Both the position numbers and the translations under genes were made by a program. Under the pieces are notes generated by a model. That model did no database searches. It was not told the origin of the DNA and was given only the letters and a program-made list of their open reading frames with translations. 64,000 nt of DNA from CAVQBP01 sp963740945. Lineage in GTDB: Bacteria; Bacteroidota; Ignavibacteria; Ignavibacteriales; Ignavibacteriaceae. Positions 17,848 to 27,065 of this stretch are shown here, piece after piece. Position 1 is the stretch's first letter, and every line of letters starts with the position of its first letter. Location of the stretch: NCBI GenBank assembly GCA_963740945.1, contig CAVUGE010000009.1, forward strand, positions 1 to 64,000, in the 5' to 3' direction.

Positions 17848-19257
17848 ATGGAACCGATAAAAGAAGAAGGATCATTTAGAGATCAATTATCAACCATAAG
17901 TAAAGAAGGAAAAAGGAACTGGATTTATCCTAAAAAACCCTTTGGCAGGTTTTATAATGCACGCAATGCAGTAAGCTTCATCTTACTTGCGATTCTGATA
18001 GTTACTCCTTTTATAAAAGTACATAATCATCCGTTTATGCTGTTTGATTTTCCAAACAGAAATTTTATTCTTTTCAGCATTCCTTTCGGACCTCATGATT
18101 TTCATCTTTTTGTCCTTGCAATGATTACAATAATTGTTTTTATAATTCTCTTTACTGCTGTATTCGGTAGAGTTTTTTGCGGATGGGCTTGTCCCCAGAC
18201 AATTTTTATGGAAATGGTTTTCAGAAAGATTGAATACTGGATTGAAGGAGATGCTCTTTTACAAAGACGGTTAGATAAGTCAAACTGGAACGGAGAAAAA
18301 ATTTTCAAAAAAGGACTTAAGCATATAATATTTTTCGGCATAGCTTTTTTTATATCCAACATTTTTCTTTCCTACATAATAAGCATCGATAATTTATGGA
18401 GGATAGTGACTGATCCTCCTTCAAGTCATATAGCAGGCTTAATTTCAATGATGGCATTTTCTGGAGTATTCTACTGGATATTCTCATACTTCCGTGAACA
18501 AGTTTGTACTATTGTATGTCCATATGGAAGATTACAGGGAGTCTTACTTGATCAGGATTCCATTGTGATTGCATACGATTATAAAAGAGGTGAACCGAGA
18601 GGTAAAATAAAAAAAAATGAAGTGCAGGTTGGTCTGGGCGATTGCATTAATGATAAATTGTGTGTTGAAGTTTGTCCAACCGGTATAGATATAAGGGACG
18701 GGATCCAGCTTGAATGTGTAAATTGTACTGCCTGTATTGATGCCTGCGATTATATAATGGATAAGGTAAACCGTCCAAGGGGGCTTATAAGATATGCGTC
18801 ACTCAACGGGATTGTGAAAAATTCAAAATTTAAGTTCACACCCAGAATGATCGGGTATTCGTTTCTGTTAACAGTACTAATAGGTATCCTTGGCTATTTA
18901 TTAATTACAAGAACAGATTTCAATATAAATATTTTAAGAACTCCGGGTATGCTTTTCCAGGAGCAGCCGGGTGATATGATAAGCAATCTTTATGATTTAG
19001 ATATAATAAATAAAACTTTCCATGATGCGCAAATCAGTGTAAAGTTAAAAAACATAAATGGCGAGATAAAGATAATTGGCAGCAATCTTTTAATGAAACC
19101 GCAGCAGAACCTTGAAGCAAAATTTTTACTTCTTGTTCCGCGAAATGAATTAAAGAATATGAATACACCGGTTACCATAGATGTATATTCAAACGGAAAA
19201 GTGCTTGAAGAAGTGAAGACCTCTTTTTTAGGTCCTATTTATAAAAGGAGTAAGTAA
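17848..19257 (+). CDS. ccoG: cytochrome c oxidase accessory protein CcoG (polyferredoxin-like), one cluster ligand altered
   Basis: A 469-residue membrane protein with about five helices, a ferredoxin region and a C-terminal Ig-like domain, as in CcoG/RdxA, which reduces copper for cbb3 assembly. The NapH-like CGWACPQTIF motif is in the first third. The second ferredoxin motif is complete (CVNCTACIDAC, Cys290-Cys300). In the first motif, CINDKLCVEVCP (266-277), the second Cys is replaced by Asp269, giving CxxDxxCxxxCP instead of CxxCxxCxxxCP. The codon is GAT, so this is not a frame artefact. Its neighbours are ccoP (48 bp before) and ccoH (3 bp after). Confidence 0.94.
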   Translation: MEPIKEEGSFRDQLSTISKEGKRNWIYPKKPFGRFYNARNAVSFILLAILIVTPFIKVHNHPFMLFDFPNRNFILFSIPFGPHDFHLFVLAMITIIVFIILFTAVFGRVFCGWACPQTIFMEMVFRKIEYWIEGDALLQRRLDKSNWNGEKIFKKGLKHIIFFGIAFFISNIFLSYIISIDNLWRIVTDPPSSHIAGLISMMAFSGVFYWIFSYFREQVCTIVCPYGRLQGVLLDQDSIVIAYDYKRGEPRGKIKKNEVQVGLGDCINDKLCVEVCPTGIDIRDGIQLECVNCTACIDACDYIMDKVNRPRGLIRYASLNGIVKNSKFKFTPRMIGYSFLLTVLIGILGYLLITRTDFNINILRTPGMLFQEQPGDMISNLYDLDIINKTFHDAQISVKLKNINGEIKIIGSNLLMKPQQNLEAKFLLLVPRNELKNMNTPVTIDVYSNGKVLEEVKTSFLGPIYKRSK

Positions 19258-19260
19258 TAC

Positions 19261-19716
19261 TTGAAAAAAATTGTAAAATTCAATTGGGGCACAGGTATTT
19301 TTATATCTATTGCAAGTTTTATGATTATCACTATCATTTTAACTTTAGTTTTTATGAATCAGAGAGTTGATCTTGTGGCTAATAATTATTATGAAAAAAC
19401 ATTAACATATCAAAATCAAATTGATACCTATAAAAGAACCGCCGAACTTAAAGAACCAGTTTCATTTAATTATGCCGGTGATAAAATAAATCTCTCCTTC
19501 CCAGAATCGTTTCTCCAGCAGGTCGATAACGGGAAATTATATTTTTACCGGCCGTCGGATTCTAAAAAAGATTTTATAATTCCCATTCAGCTGGATAAGA
19601 GCGGCAGACAGACTTTTAATACTGTCAAAATTGATAAAGGATACTGGAAAGTCGAAATTCAATGGACAATGAATAAACAGAATTATTTGATGGAGAAGTC
19701 AGTTCTAATTTATTAA
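19261..19716 (+). CDS. ccoH: cbb3 assembly protein CcoH/FixH
   Basis: A 151-residue protein with one N-terminal membrane helix (IFISIASFMIITIILTLVF) preceded by KFNWGTG, the typical CcoH opening, and followed by VDLVANNYYEKTLTYQNQI, the conserved segment after the helix. The rest is a periplasmic beta-rich domain. CcoH stays with the assembled oxidase and CcoI in other bacteria. The start codon is TTG, right behind the ccoG stop, with AAAAGGAG at the end of ccoG serving as the ribosome site. FixH is an equivalent name. Confidence 0.88.
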   Translation: MKKIVKFNWGTGIFISIASFMIITIILTLVFMNQRVDLVANNYYEKTLTYQNQIDTYKRTAELKEPVSFNYAGDKINLSFPESFLQQVDNGKLYFYRPSDSKKDFIIPIQLDKSGRQTFNTVKIDKGYWKVEIQWTMNKQNYLMEKSVLIY

Positions 19717-19733
19717 GAATTATAATACTAATT

Positions 19734-20438
19734 ATGGAAATTTTTGTCGGTTTAGTAATCGGGTTTTTTGGAAGTTTTCATTGTATTGGAATGTGCGGAC
19801 CTATAGCATTAGCATTGCCTGTCCCAGATTCAAGCAATTTCAAATTTTTTGCAGGAAGGATGATCTATAATTTAGGCAGGGTTTTGTCTTATGCCTTAAT
19901 GGGGTTCTTTTTCGGTTTTGTTGGTGAAAAACTAATTATATCCGGTTTTCAACAAACACTTTCGATCTTCCTTGGCATATTCATTTTAGTTATAGTCTTT
20001 ATGCCGCAAAAATTTAGAAATCAGATATTAGCAGTTAATCTTATATTAAAAGTAATAACTCCGGTAAAAACCGCTATCGGATCCTTATTCAGGCAAAAAA
20101 GCTTCTTTTCCTTTTTAAGTATAGGTTTTTTGAATGGATTTTTACCATGCGGATTTGTATATGCAGGATTAGCTGGGGCAGTTTCAACAGGGAATGCTTT
20201 CAACGGAATGATGTTTATGATTTTCTTTGGGCTGGGTACCGTTCCAGCAATGTTTTCAATTTCTGTATTTAGTAAGTTTATTAAACTTGATCTAAGGAAA
20301 AAATTAAGTAAACTCACTCCGGTATTCGCTGTTTTTCTGGCCGTACTTTTCATTATGCGGGGAATGAATCTAGGTATTCCCTACGTGAGTCCTAAAATAG
20401 GGGAGAAATCCCACGTTCATCATATCATGGAGCATTAG
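19734..20438 (+). CDS. SafE/TauE-like membrane protein of cbb3 clusters (cytochrome biogenesis, copper-linked)
   Basis: A 234-residue protein with six to seven hydrophobic segments and the motif FHCIGMCGP near residues 15-23, characteristic of the 'sulfite exporter TauE/SafE' family members that end cco operons (sometimes named CcoH2 or related to CcdA/DsbD). A second conserved stretch, GFLNGFLPCGFVYAGLAGA, lies mid-protein. The paired Cys residues in membrane segments suggest thiol or copper transfer. The C-terminus ends in a His-rich HVHHIMEH. It is the last gene of the cco operon, 17 bp after ccoH and before a terminator. The sulfite exporter name is historical and not supported here. Confidence 0.82.
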   Translation: MEIFVGLVIGFFGSFHCIGMCGPIALALPVPDSSNFKFFAGRMIYNLGRVLSYALMGFFFGFVGEKLIISGFQQTLSIFLGIFILVIVFMPQKFRNQILAVNLILKVITPVKTAIGSLFRQKSFFSFLSIGFLNGFLPCGFVYAGLAGAVSTGNAFNGMMFMIFFGLGTVPAMFSISVFSKFIKLDLRKKLSKLTPVFAVFLAVLFIMRGMNLGIPYVSPKIGEKSHVHHIMEH

Positions 20439-20449
20439 AAAAGATTGTG

Positions 20450-20475
20450 AAGGGGCATAAGTGCCCCTTTTACTT
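20450..20475. terminator. bidirectional intrinsic terminator between cco operon and HU gene
   Basis: AAGGGGCA (20450-20457) pairs with TGCCCCTT (20462-20469) around a TAAG loop and runs into TTTTAC. It lies 11 bp after the last cco gene and just after the stop of the convergent HU gene, so it can end both transcripts. Confidence 0.85.
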
Positions 20476-20477
20476 AA

Positions 20478-20774
20478 CTACTTTTTCTTAGATGGAAATG
20501 CTGCGTCTTTTGCTGCTTTAGAGATTCTAAATTTTAAAACCTTTTTTGCAGGAATAACCATGGATTCACCCGTAGCAGGGTTTCTTCCTGTTCTTTTCTT
20601 CCGGTTAACAACTACAAGCTTGCCAATTCCGGGAACTGTAAATGAATTTTTCGCTTCTTTATGAGCCAGAGATGCCAACTCATCTAAAAATTGACCTGCA
20701 ACTTTTTTTGTAGTATCGGTTTTCGTTGCAAGATGATCAACTATCTGTGATTTGGTCATTGGTTTTCCTGCCAT
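20478..20774 (-). CDS. HU-family DNA-binding protein
   Basis: A 98-residue histone-like protein. It shows MTKSQIVDHLA at the N-terminus, the core TVPGIGKLVVVNRKKR, and the beta-arm tip GRNPATGE, followed by IPAKKVLKFRISKAAKDA and a lysine-rich end. HU dimers bend and compact DNA and assist replication and regulation. The basic arm and Pro are conserved, so it should bind DNA. The start follows AGAGGATGAAA on the minus strand. It converges on the cco operon and diverges from the barrel protein gene at 21004 over 229 AT-rich bp. IHF versus HU cannot be settled; the arm sequence is HU-like. Confidence 0.95.
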   Translation of the reverse strand: MAGKPMTKSQIVDHLATKTDTTKKVAGQFLDELASLAHKEAKNSFTVPGIGKLVVVNRKKRTGRNPATGESMVIPAKKVLKFRISKAAKDAAFPSKKK

Positions 20775-21003
20775 AATTTCATCCTCTTATTTTGATGATT
20801 AAAAATTTCGTTGTGAAAATAATTATATTTTTAATCAAAAAAAATATCATGACCTTTATTTATCCTTTATTTTAAAAATATTCCGGATTTTTTTATACAT
20901 AGTACATTACTGTTGTTTATTTTGTAGCTTAAAATAGATTTATTTATTTTGCTTTAATTATTTATTCTCCATTGTTATAAATGGTACCATTCTTTATTTA
21001 ATA

Positions 21004-22959
21004 ATGCGACTATTTTTAATTTTTCTTTTATTAAATATATACGTCTCTTCAAATGCGAATTTGTATCCTCAAAATATTGATTCAATAGCAATTAAAAAAA
21101 AACCACTTTTATTAAATGCCGGTCCCAAAGACTCGGTCACTACAGATACAACAGGTTTGCTAAGTGCAAAGAAGAACCTTATTAAGGCAGATACTCTCGT
21201 TCCCTTGCAGCAAAAACCATTGTATGAACACAGCTATTTTATAAGTCACGGAAAAATCTTTCACTATAATTATCGTTACACAGGTGATTTATTGAGGGAA
21301 TACCCCTTCACGTTTATTAAAGATGAAGGCCTTATTGGTCAGGCAAACGAGACATTTGTTTATGGAGCCGGTTCGGCTGGAATTAGTTTCCTGCAGGATG
21401 GTATCTTATACAATGACCGGTTTACAAATTCATTGGATCTAAATAATATACAATCTGATTTTATTGATTCAATAGAAGTAATCCCCTCACCAAGAGGATT
21501 CTTATATGGACTATCTCCTAACCCGGTAACTGTTAATTTTATTACCAAGGATTACCTCTCGGTCACACCTTATTCCAGAATAAAGTATTACCAGGGACCT
21601 TCCGGTGAATCTTTTGTAGATGGTTTTTTCAGTGCTTTATTAATCAAAGACCTTAATATTTCTTTCGATATTACCAATAGGAATGCCGACAGCACTTACG
21701 ACAATAGTGATTTCAATATATGGCAGGCAAAAACCAGGTTAAAATATTTCCTTTCCAATTCATTTAATATCATCGGGACATACGGTTATATCAAATCATT
21801 AAAAGGGATAAACGGAGGGATTAATATTGATTCTGCTGCTGCCGTTAATCCGGATTTAAATAGTATACTATATGATAATATCACTGCACCGGTTAACTTT
21901 CCGAATAGGAAAGAGGAATTTATTCAGCATTACTTTAATATAAACCTTCTTTCCAATCTATTTAAAAAGATTAAAGGGGGTCTCGATCTTTATTATCGAT
22001 TTAATCAGGATAAATTTTACGGTATTACTACCAGCATTTCAGAAACTAAAAATAAGAATAAAATATCCGGGATAAGCTTAAGACAAGAATTTTCACAGGA
22101 TATCTTTAAAATAAGTCTTCTGGGAAACTTTGAGCACATTGATTATAATACCGGCGCAATTGAAAAAAAAATATATACACTAAGTACAGGTAATTTGAAT
22201 AACTTTTCTGCAGCATCAATTGTTTCTTTAAATCTATTAGACGGGAAATTAATTCCTTCAGTTTTCTACAAATATTTTAAAGGGAAAGATTTTTATCAGA
22301 AATACAATAATTTAAATGGGTTAGGCATGGATATGTCTTACTCATTAGACAATAATTTCAAATTTTATTTAGGCTACTCGAATTTTGAAAGTCCTTATAT
22401 ATCAAAAAATATAAGTAATACAGAATTAAGTATAAATTATTTATCCGGAAGCAATCTGATAGGTTTTAAGATTTTTAATAGGGATATTGAATTAGGAAAA
22501 CCCGAACCTGATCTATTTCTTTATAAAAATATGACCGGCTTAGGTTTGAAGGCGGACTACCATTTTGAGCAGCTATTATTAGAATTTTCCGGAGAATATT
22601 ACTTGAATCCCGGAAGTGATTTTAAGAATCTTATACCGGATTTAAATTTTATGAGCGGTGTATTTTATAACGGTATTTTATTTAATTCTAATCTGAATCT
22701 AAAAACCGGTTTTCTTTTTTATTATACCGGTGCTCAGAATCTTCCGCAAACATATTCGCAGCCCGTTTTAAGCTATTACAATAATAAAATTGCTTCTTCA
22801 TTAAAAATTGATTTTACTTTGATAGGTGAGATTAGAAAAGTTGCTATAATATATTTTACATGGGAGAACCTACTGGATAAGAAATATTTTATTACTCCAT
22901 TTTATCCGGAGCTTTCCAGGGGGATAAGGTTTGGTATTGGCTGGGAATTGTTTAATTAG
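21004..22959 (+). CDS. outer-membrane beta-barrel protein, TonB-dependent receptor-like
   Basis: A 651-residue protein with a signal peptide (LFLIFLLLNIYVSSNA), a plug-like domain (residues ~85-180; note SIEVIPSPRGFLYG, resembling the plug IEVlrGP-type block), then many amphipathic beta strands, ending in LSRGIRFGIGWELFN, a typical C-terminal barrel strand with an aromatic near the end. No obvious TonB box or carboxypeptidase-like N-domain is visible, so energised transport is uncertain. The substrate is unknown. It stands alone between HU and lhgO; its end is 9 bp from the convergent lhgO end. Proximity to the copper-handling cco genes is suggestive only. Confidence 0.72.
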   Translation: MRLFLIFLLLNIYVSSNANLYPQNIDSIAIKKKPLLLNAGPKDSVTTDTTGLLSAKKNLIKADTLVPLQQKPLYEHSYFISHGKIFHYNYRYTGDLLREYPFTFIKDEGLIGQANETFVYGAGSAGISFLQDGILYNDRFTNSLDLNNIQSDFIDSIEVIPSPRGFLYGLSPNPVTVNFITKDYLSVTPYSRIKYYQGPSGESFVDGFFSALLIKDLNISFDITNRNADSTYDNSDFNIWQAKTRLKYFLSNSFNIIGTYGYIKSLKGINGGINIDSAAAVNPDLNSILYDNITAPVNFPNRKEEFIQHYFNINLLSNLFKKIKGGLDLYYRFNQDKFYGITTSISETKNKNKISGISLRQEFSQDIFKISLLGNFEHIDYNTGAIEKKIYTLSTGNLNNFSAASIVSLNLLDGKLIPSVFYKYFKGKDFYQKYNNLNGLGMDMSYSLDNNFKFYLGYSNFESPYISKNISNTELSINYLSGSNLIGFKIFNRDIELGKPEPDLFLYKNMTGLGLKADYHFEQLLLEFSGEYYLNPGSDFKNLIPDLNFMSGVFYNGILFNSNLNLKTGFLFYYTGAQNLPQTYSQPVLSYYNNKIASSLKIDFTLIGEIRKVAIIYFTWENLLDKKYFITPFYPELSRGIRFGIGWELFN

Positions 22960-22968
22960 GTTTTATAA

Positions 22969-24174
22969 TTAGCTGATTTTAGCGATTACCATTTTTGCGA
23001 TTTTATCTCCAATGCTTAAAGATGCTGTAGCAGCCGGAGATGGTGCATTTAGAATGTGAATCATATTAGTATCTTCAATAATTCTAAAGTCGTCCAGAAG
23101 ATTTCCGTTTTTATCTACAGCCTGTGCACGGACACCTGCTTTATATGGAACGACATCTTCTTCTTTTATATCGGGAATCAGTTTTTGAAGCGCCGAAACG
23201 AATGCAGGTTTACTTAATGAACGATAGAATTCATAAAAACCTGTTTTGTAATATTTCTTTCCCATTTTCCAGAAACCCGGAAAGTTTAACATCTCCGAAA
23301 TATCTTTTAATGAGAAGTCTCTGAATTTATACCCTTCTCTTTTAAAAGCTAAAACTGCGTTGGGGCCTGCTTCTATTCCTCCATTGATCATTCTGGTAAA
23401 ATGGACTCCTAAAAAAGGGAACCTTGGATCAGGTACCGGATAAATCAGGTTCTTTACCATGTATTCCTTTTCTCTTTTCAATTTGTAATATTCGCCGCGA
23501 AAAGGAATTATTTGAACATCAGTTTCCAATCCGCATAAAGATGCAATCCTATCGGATTGTAAGCCGCCGCAATTGATTAAAAACTTGGTATGAATTTCGT
23601 CCGATGAAGTATTTAGAACTAATTCATTCCCTTTTCTACTTAAAGCAATAAATTTGCAATTTAATTTTATTTCGCCGTTTTTCTCCCGGATAATCTTTTC
23701 ATAAGCTTTAGTAACATCTGTATAATTTACAATACCGGTTTCTCCTACAAAAAGACCTTCAATTCCGGCAGCATAAGGTTCATAGTTTTTTATTTCATCG
23801 CTGTTAAGTCTTTTGTTATTTATAAGTCCGTTTGCTTTCCCTTTTCTTTCAAGTTCATTAAGTGCGGGGATTTCTTTATTATCAACTGCAATTACTATCT
23901 TTCCGCATTTATCGTATTGTATCTGATTTTCTTCACAGAATTTATAAAGCAAGTTCCTTCCTTCGGCACAATTTAATGCTTTTAGAGAACCCGGTTTATA
24001 GTATAATCCGGAATGAATAACTCCACTGTTTCTCCCCGTTTGATGTGCCGCTAATTGATCTTCAGCTTCAATAAGAATAATAGATAAATTTTTCTTTTGC
24101 AGAAGCTGTATTGCGGAGGCTGTACCAACAATCCCCCCTCCTATTACTGCAATATCGTATAATTTTGATGGCAT
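22969..24174 (-). CDS. lhgO: L-2-hydroxyglutarate oxidase/dehydrogenase, FAD-dependent
   Basis: A 401-residue flavoprotein of the DAO family. The FAD-binding motif is DIAVIGGGIVGTAS near the N-terminus, followed by the LhgO-specific TGRNSGVIHSGLYY and PGSLKALNCAEG. The C-terminal block PYKAGVRAQAVD and HILNAPSPAATASLSIG are also family-typical. It oxidises L-2-hydroxyglutarate to 2-oxoglutarate, clearing a toxic metabolite and feeding electrons to the respiratory chain. The length matches E. coli LhgO. It is transcribed alone; its upstream region is filled with repeat elements. Confidence 0.93.
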   Translation of the reverse strand: MPSKLYDIAVIGGGIVGTASAIQLLQKKNLSIILIEAEDQLAAHQTGRNSGVIHSGLYYKPGSLKALNCAEGRNLLYKFCEENQIQYDKCGKIVIAVDNKEIPALNELERKGKANGLINNKRLNSDEIKNYEPYAAGIEGLFVGETGIVNYTDVTKAYEKIIREKNGEIKLNCKFIALSRKGNELVLNTSSDEIHTKFLINCGGLQSDRIASLCGLETDVQIIPFRGEYYKLKREKEYMVKNLIYPVPDPRFPFLGVHFTRMINGGIEAGPNAVLAFKREGYKFRDFSLKDISEMLNFPGFWKMGKKYYKTGFYEFYRSLSKPAFVSALQKLIPDIKEEDVVPYKAGVRAQAVDKNGNLLDDFRIIEDTNMIHILNAPSPAATASLSIGDKIAKMVIAKIS

Positions 24175-24220
24175 AAGAAACTTATTAACTCAATTATGCA
24201 AGAATTGGTATTTTGAAAAA

Positions 24221-24308
24221 TGACATCTTTACTTTTTAAAATTAAAGTTTTATCTGAACTTATATTTTAATTAAAAATTAAAGATGATTTTTCTTTTAAA
24301 AGATGTCA
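24221..24308. repeat. dispersed ~90-bp element with TGACATCTTT terminal inverted repeats, copy A
   Basis: The element begins TGACATCTTT and ends AAAGATGTCA. The interior includes TATCTGAACTTATATTTTAAT, also found in copy B (27692-27782) with few differences. It lies 46 bp upstream of the lhgO start. No reading frame is present. Confidence 0.75.
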
Positions 24309-24429
24309 TCTTTAGATATTCGTTATTAATTACACCTTAAAATTATATATATTATAAGTAATTGGGAAGGAAGACACTGGAAGGGGAATTTGAATTACAA
24401 CTTATTTATGTACATGATAAATTTATATG

Positions 24430-24441
24430 AGGCTAAAGCCT
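24430..24441. repeat. AGGCTAAAGCCT palindrome, short form of the GGCTTTAGCC element
   Basis: A 12-bp near-perfect palindrome whose GGCTAAAGCC core also ends the longer repeat at 38982-39079. In both places exactly 25 bases separate this core from the start of a MITE-like element. Confidence 0.5.
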
Positions 24442-24465
24442 TTTAGTTTTGTGCTTTATTTTTCG

Positions 24466-24580
24466 GGGCTGACTAAAAAGTGTCATTCCGGGCTTGACCC
24501 GGAATCTAACCCTGTAATTTTGCGCTGAAAACAGATGCTGAATCAAGTTCAGCATGACAATCTCTACTTTTTGGTCACCC
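24466..24580. repeat. MITE-like element, copy 1 (TIR GGGCTGACTAAAAAGT)
   Basis: This 115-bp intergenic element begins GGGCTGACTAAAAAGT and ends with the inverse of GGGTGACCAAAAAGT. Inside are two hairpins: ATTCCGGG/CCCGGAAT and ATGCTGAA/TTCAGCAT. It is nearly identical to copy 4 at 39105-39240 apart from 21 extra bases in that copy. No coding capacity is seen. With the two entries above it makes up most of the gene-free stretch 24175-24634. Confidence 0.8.
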
Positions 24581-24634
24581 TTTCAAATTTCCGGCAATTT
24601 TCGGCAACCCGCAATAAAACTGCAATAGAGTTCC

Positions 24635-25875
24635 CTATCCTTTTTTCAAATATACGTTCCCGTTAATAGTTTCAATTTTGATTTTATTCTTGCCGTCTCC
24701 TGTTTTACCCTTCCCGTAAATGATTTTTCTCGAGGTGCCGTATTCATCACTCCATTTTGGAGTCGTTTCCTGTTTTATTGGGAAATCACTGTGGATACTA
24801 TATTCATCATCACTATCCCTGGTATAAGCTAACGTTATTTCAATATCCATTGATAGTCCATCGGGTACAATTAATGTTATATCACCTGATTTAGAAGAAA
24901 GATCTACATCTCTATTACCTGAGGCAGGATTTCCAATCATCTCTGCTTTAACATCTCCTCCCATTGTAGAGGCATCTATTGCTCCGTCGGTATTTTCTAT
25001 TTCAATACTTCCGTCGTTTGTTCTGGCTTTTACAAATTTTTTAGCTGATCTGACAATGATAGCACCTCCCATTGTTTTTAAATCTGCTCCCTCCGGAGCT
25101 TCATCCATATTTATATCTCCTCCCATACTTGAAACTGTAATAACATCACCTGTATTTTTCTCATTCTTAGATGTTACATTTTTCAAAATTACCGGTCCGC
25201 CGTTAGTAGTACCCTTTATATTTCCCTTTACATTGGATATTTCAACAGGTCCTCCCATCGTATGAACTCTTCCATCAACTTCCGAATCATCAAGTCTAAC
25301 CGGTCCACCCATTGTCTGCAGATCAATTTTCCCTTTAAATTTGATAATATTAGGGGTCCTCCCATAGTTTGACCGCTTATATTACCGTTTACGCTTTTTA
25401 TCTCTACAATGCCGCCGGAAGATTCTATCTTCAAATTGAAATTGGAAGGAACATTGAAAATAAAATGCAGTCCTCCGTCGCTTGATTTTTTATATTTTAA
25501 ATCAGATTCAACTTTTATTCCATTATCCGATTTGCTAAAATCTATCTTATAATCTTCTATATTACTGCGGGATGATTCTACATCCATAGCAACGGTTTTT
25601 TTGTCCCATCCTAAAATACTTATAGCGCCGCCGGAATTCAGGTTAATATCAAGAGTTTTTCCTTCTTCTATATTGAATTCTTTATGCAGATTTCTTTTAT
25701 CATTTTGTATTTCATGTTTAGAATTATTCCTTGCTGTTTCTGTTTCTGTTTCATGAGAAGGCATATCGGGGGTAAATAAAAAACAGGGACCTGCAGAAAG
25801 AGGAAAGCTGTCCAGAGCAGCTCCATAAAATAAAAAAGTAAGCGGTGCAAATAGAATTATAAACAATTTTTTCAT
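24635..25875 (-). pseudogene. DUF4097-type repeat protein, exported, with one frameshift
   Basis: Two minus-strand frames (25875 down to about 25310, then down to 24635) form one protein of about 413 residues once a single missing base in an A/G run near 25330-25340 is restored: the first frame ends ...LSNLKGK and the second continues IDLQTMGGPVRL. The N-terminus has a signal peptide (LFIILFAPLTFLFYGAA). The body consists of roughly 20-residue repeats with TMGGPV, TNGGPV or SMGGDI at the turns, the beta-solenoid-like pattern of DUF4097 proteins, which are often adhesin-like or envelope-associated. The function is unknown. The frameshift may be a sequencing error, because both halves are well conserved. 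Confidence 0.8.
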
Positions 25876-26029
25876 AGCCAGCCCTCAAATTTTTGTTTCA
25901 TATACATTTAGACTTAAAGATTAAAAAAAGGTTGGGGTAGTTTCCAATAAGTTTTTTGCGATATTTTATTGTATTCTGTTAATTCTTATTTTAATTTTGT
26001 TTTATAACTTATGGTAAACTGAGGAAAGA

Positions 26030-26998
26030 ATGCAGAAGAAGAGATTTGGTAAATCAGATATAGATGTATCCCTTCTCGGTTTCGGATGCTGGGGAATTGG
26101 GAAATCGGAATGGAAAGGTGCTGAAGATCAGGAATCCAAAAGAACTCTTATCAAGGCTATGGAAAGCGGGATTAACTTTTTTGATTCTGCACTTGCATAT
26201 GGTAAAGGTCATAGCGAAAAGCTTTTGGGTGAGGTTGAAAAAGAATTCGGCAGTAAGGTTTTTATTGCTTCAAAAATACCTTCAAAAAAATGGGAATGGC
26301 CTGCCGCTAATAATTCAACTTTAAAAGAGTCCTTCCCTAAGAATTATATCATTGAAAAAACAGAGCAAAGTCTTAAGAATCTTAAAAGAGATTATATTGA
26401 TTTAATGCAATTCCATGTTTGGAATGATAAGTGGGCAAACGAAGATGAGTGGAAGGAAATGGTTGAAAAATTAAGGAAAGACGGTAAAGTACGTTTCTGG
26501 GGTATTTCTATGAATGACCATCAATCTAAGAATGGAATTGAAACAGGTAAGACGGGTTTGATTAATTCATTCCAGGTAATTTTTAATATTTTTGAACAGA
26601 AACCCATCGATTATTTATTCCCGTTCTGTAAAAAGAACGGCATTAGTATAATTGCAAGGGTTCCTTTCGATGAAGGCGCGTTAACAGGGAATGTTATGCA
26701 TGATACTAGATTTCCTATCGGAGATTTTCGTAATGATTATTTTAGAGGTACAAGGAAAATTGATGTACAGGAAAGGGTTAATAATATCTGGAACGATGTA
26801 AAAGATACAGTCGGTTCAAGAGCTGAAGCTGCTTTGAGATACATTATTAGCTTTAGTGCTGTGACTACAGTAATACCCGGCATGAGAAGCGAAAAGAATT
26901 TATTGGCCAATATAAAAAGTGTTGAAAAAGGTCCGCTGCCTGCTCAATTACTGGATAAATTAAAAATCCATAAATGGAATAAAAACTTTTACGAATAA
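26030..26998 (+). CDS. aldo/keto reductase (oxidoreductase, DUF-type AKR branch)
   Basis: A 322-residue AKR-superfamily protein. It shows LLGFGCWGIGKSEW at the N-terminus, the Asp/Tyr pair in INFFDSALAYGKGHSE, the Lys in VFIASKIP, and the His in YIDLMQFHVW. The C-terminal SAVTTVIPGMRSEKNLLANI matches the NADP-binding loop of this branch. It belongs to the YajO/ion-channel-beta-subunit-like AKRs rather than the aldose-reductase type at 6945, with which it shares only general motifs. Substrate unknown. The start ATG is preceded by GAGGAAAG. It stands alone, divergent from the DUF4097 gene and 67 bp before the next gene. Confidence 0.9.
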   Translation: MQKKRFGKSDIDVSLLGFGCWGIGKSEWKGAEDQESKRTLIKAMESGINFFDSALAYGKGHSEKLLGEVEKEFGSKVFIASKIPSKKWEWPAANNSTLKESFPKNYIIEKTEQSLKNLKRDYIDLMQFHVWNDKWANEDEWKEMVEKLRKDGKVRFWGISMNDHQSKNGIETGKTGLINSFQVIFNIFEQKPIDYLFPFCKKNGISIIARVPFDEGALTGNVMHDTRFPIGDFRNDYFRGTRKIDVQERVNNIWNDVKDTVGSRAEAALRYIISFSAVTTVIPGMRSEKNLLANIKSVEKGPLPAQLLDKLKIHKWNKNFYE

Positions 26999-27065
26999 TA
27001 AAACCTTTTCTTTTCAAATTTTCTTTTTCTATTTGTAAATATTAAAAATAATATAAAACCGTTTT

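Noticed and set aside
20461..20664. Plus-strand frame antisense to HU
   Set aside because: It mirrors the well-conserved HU gene and has no ribosome site or family motif.
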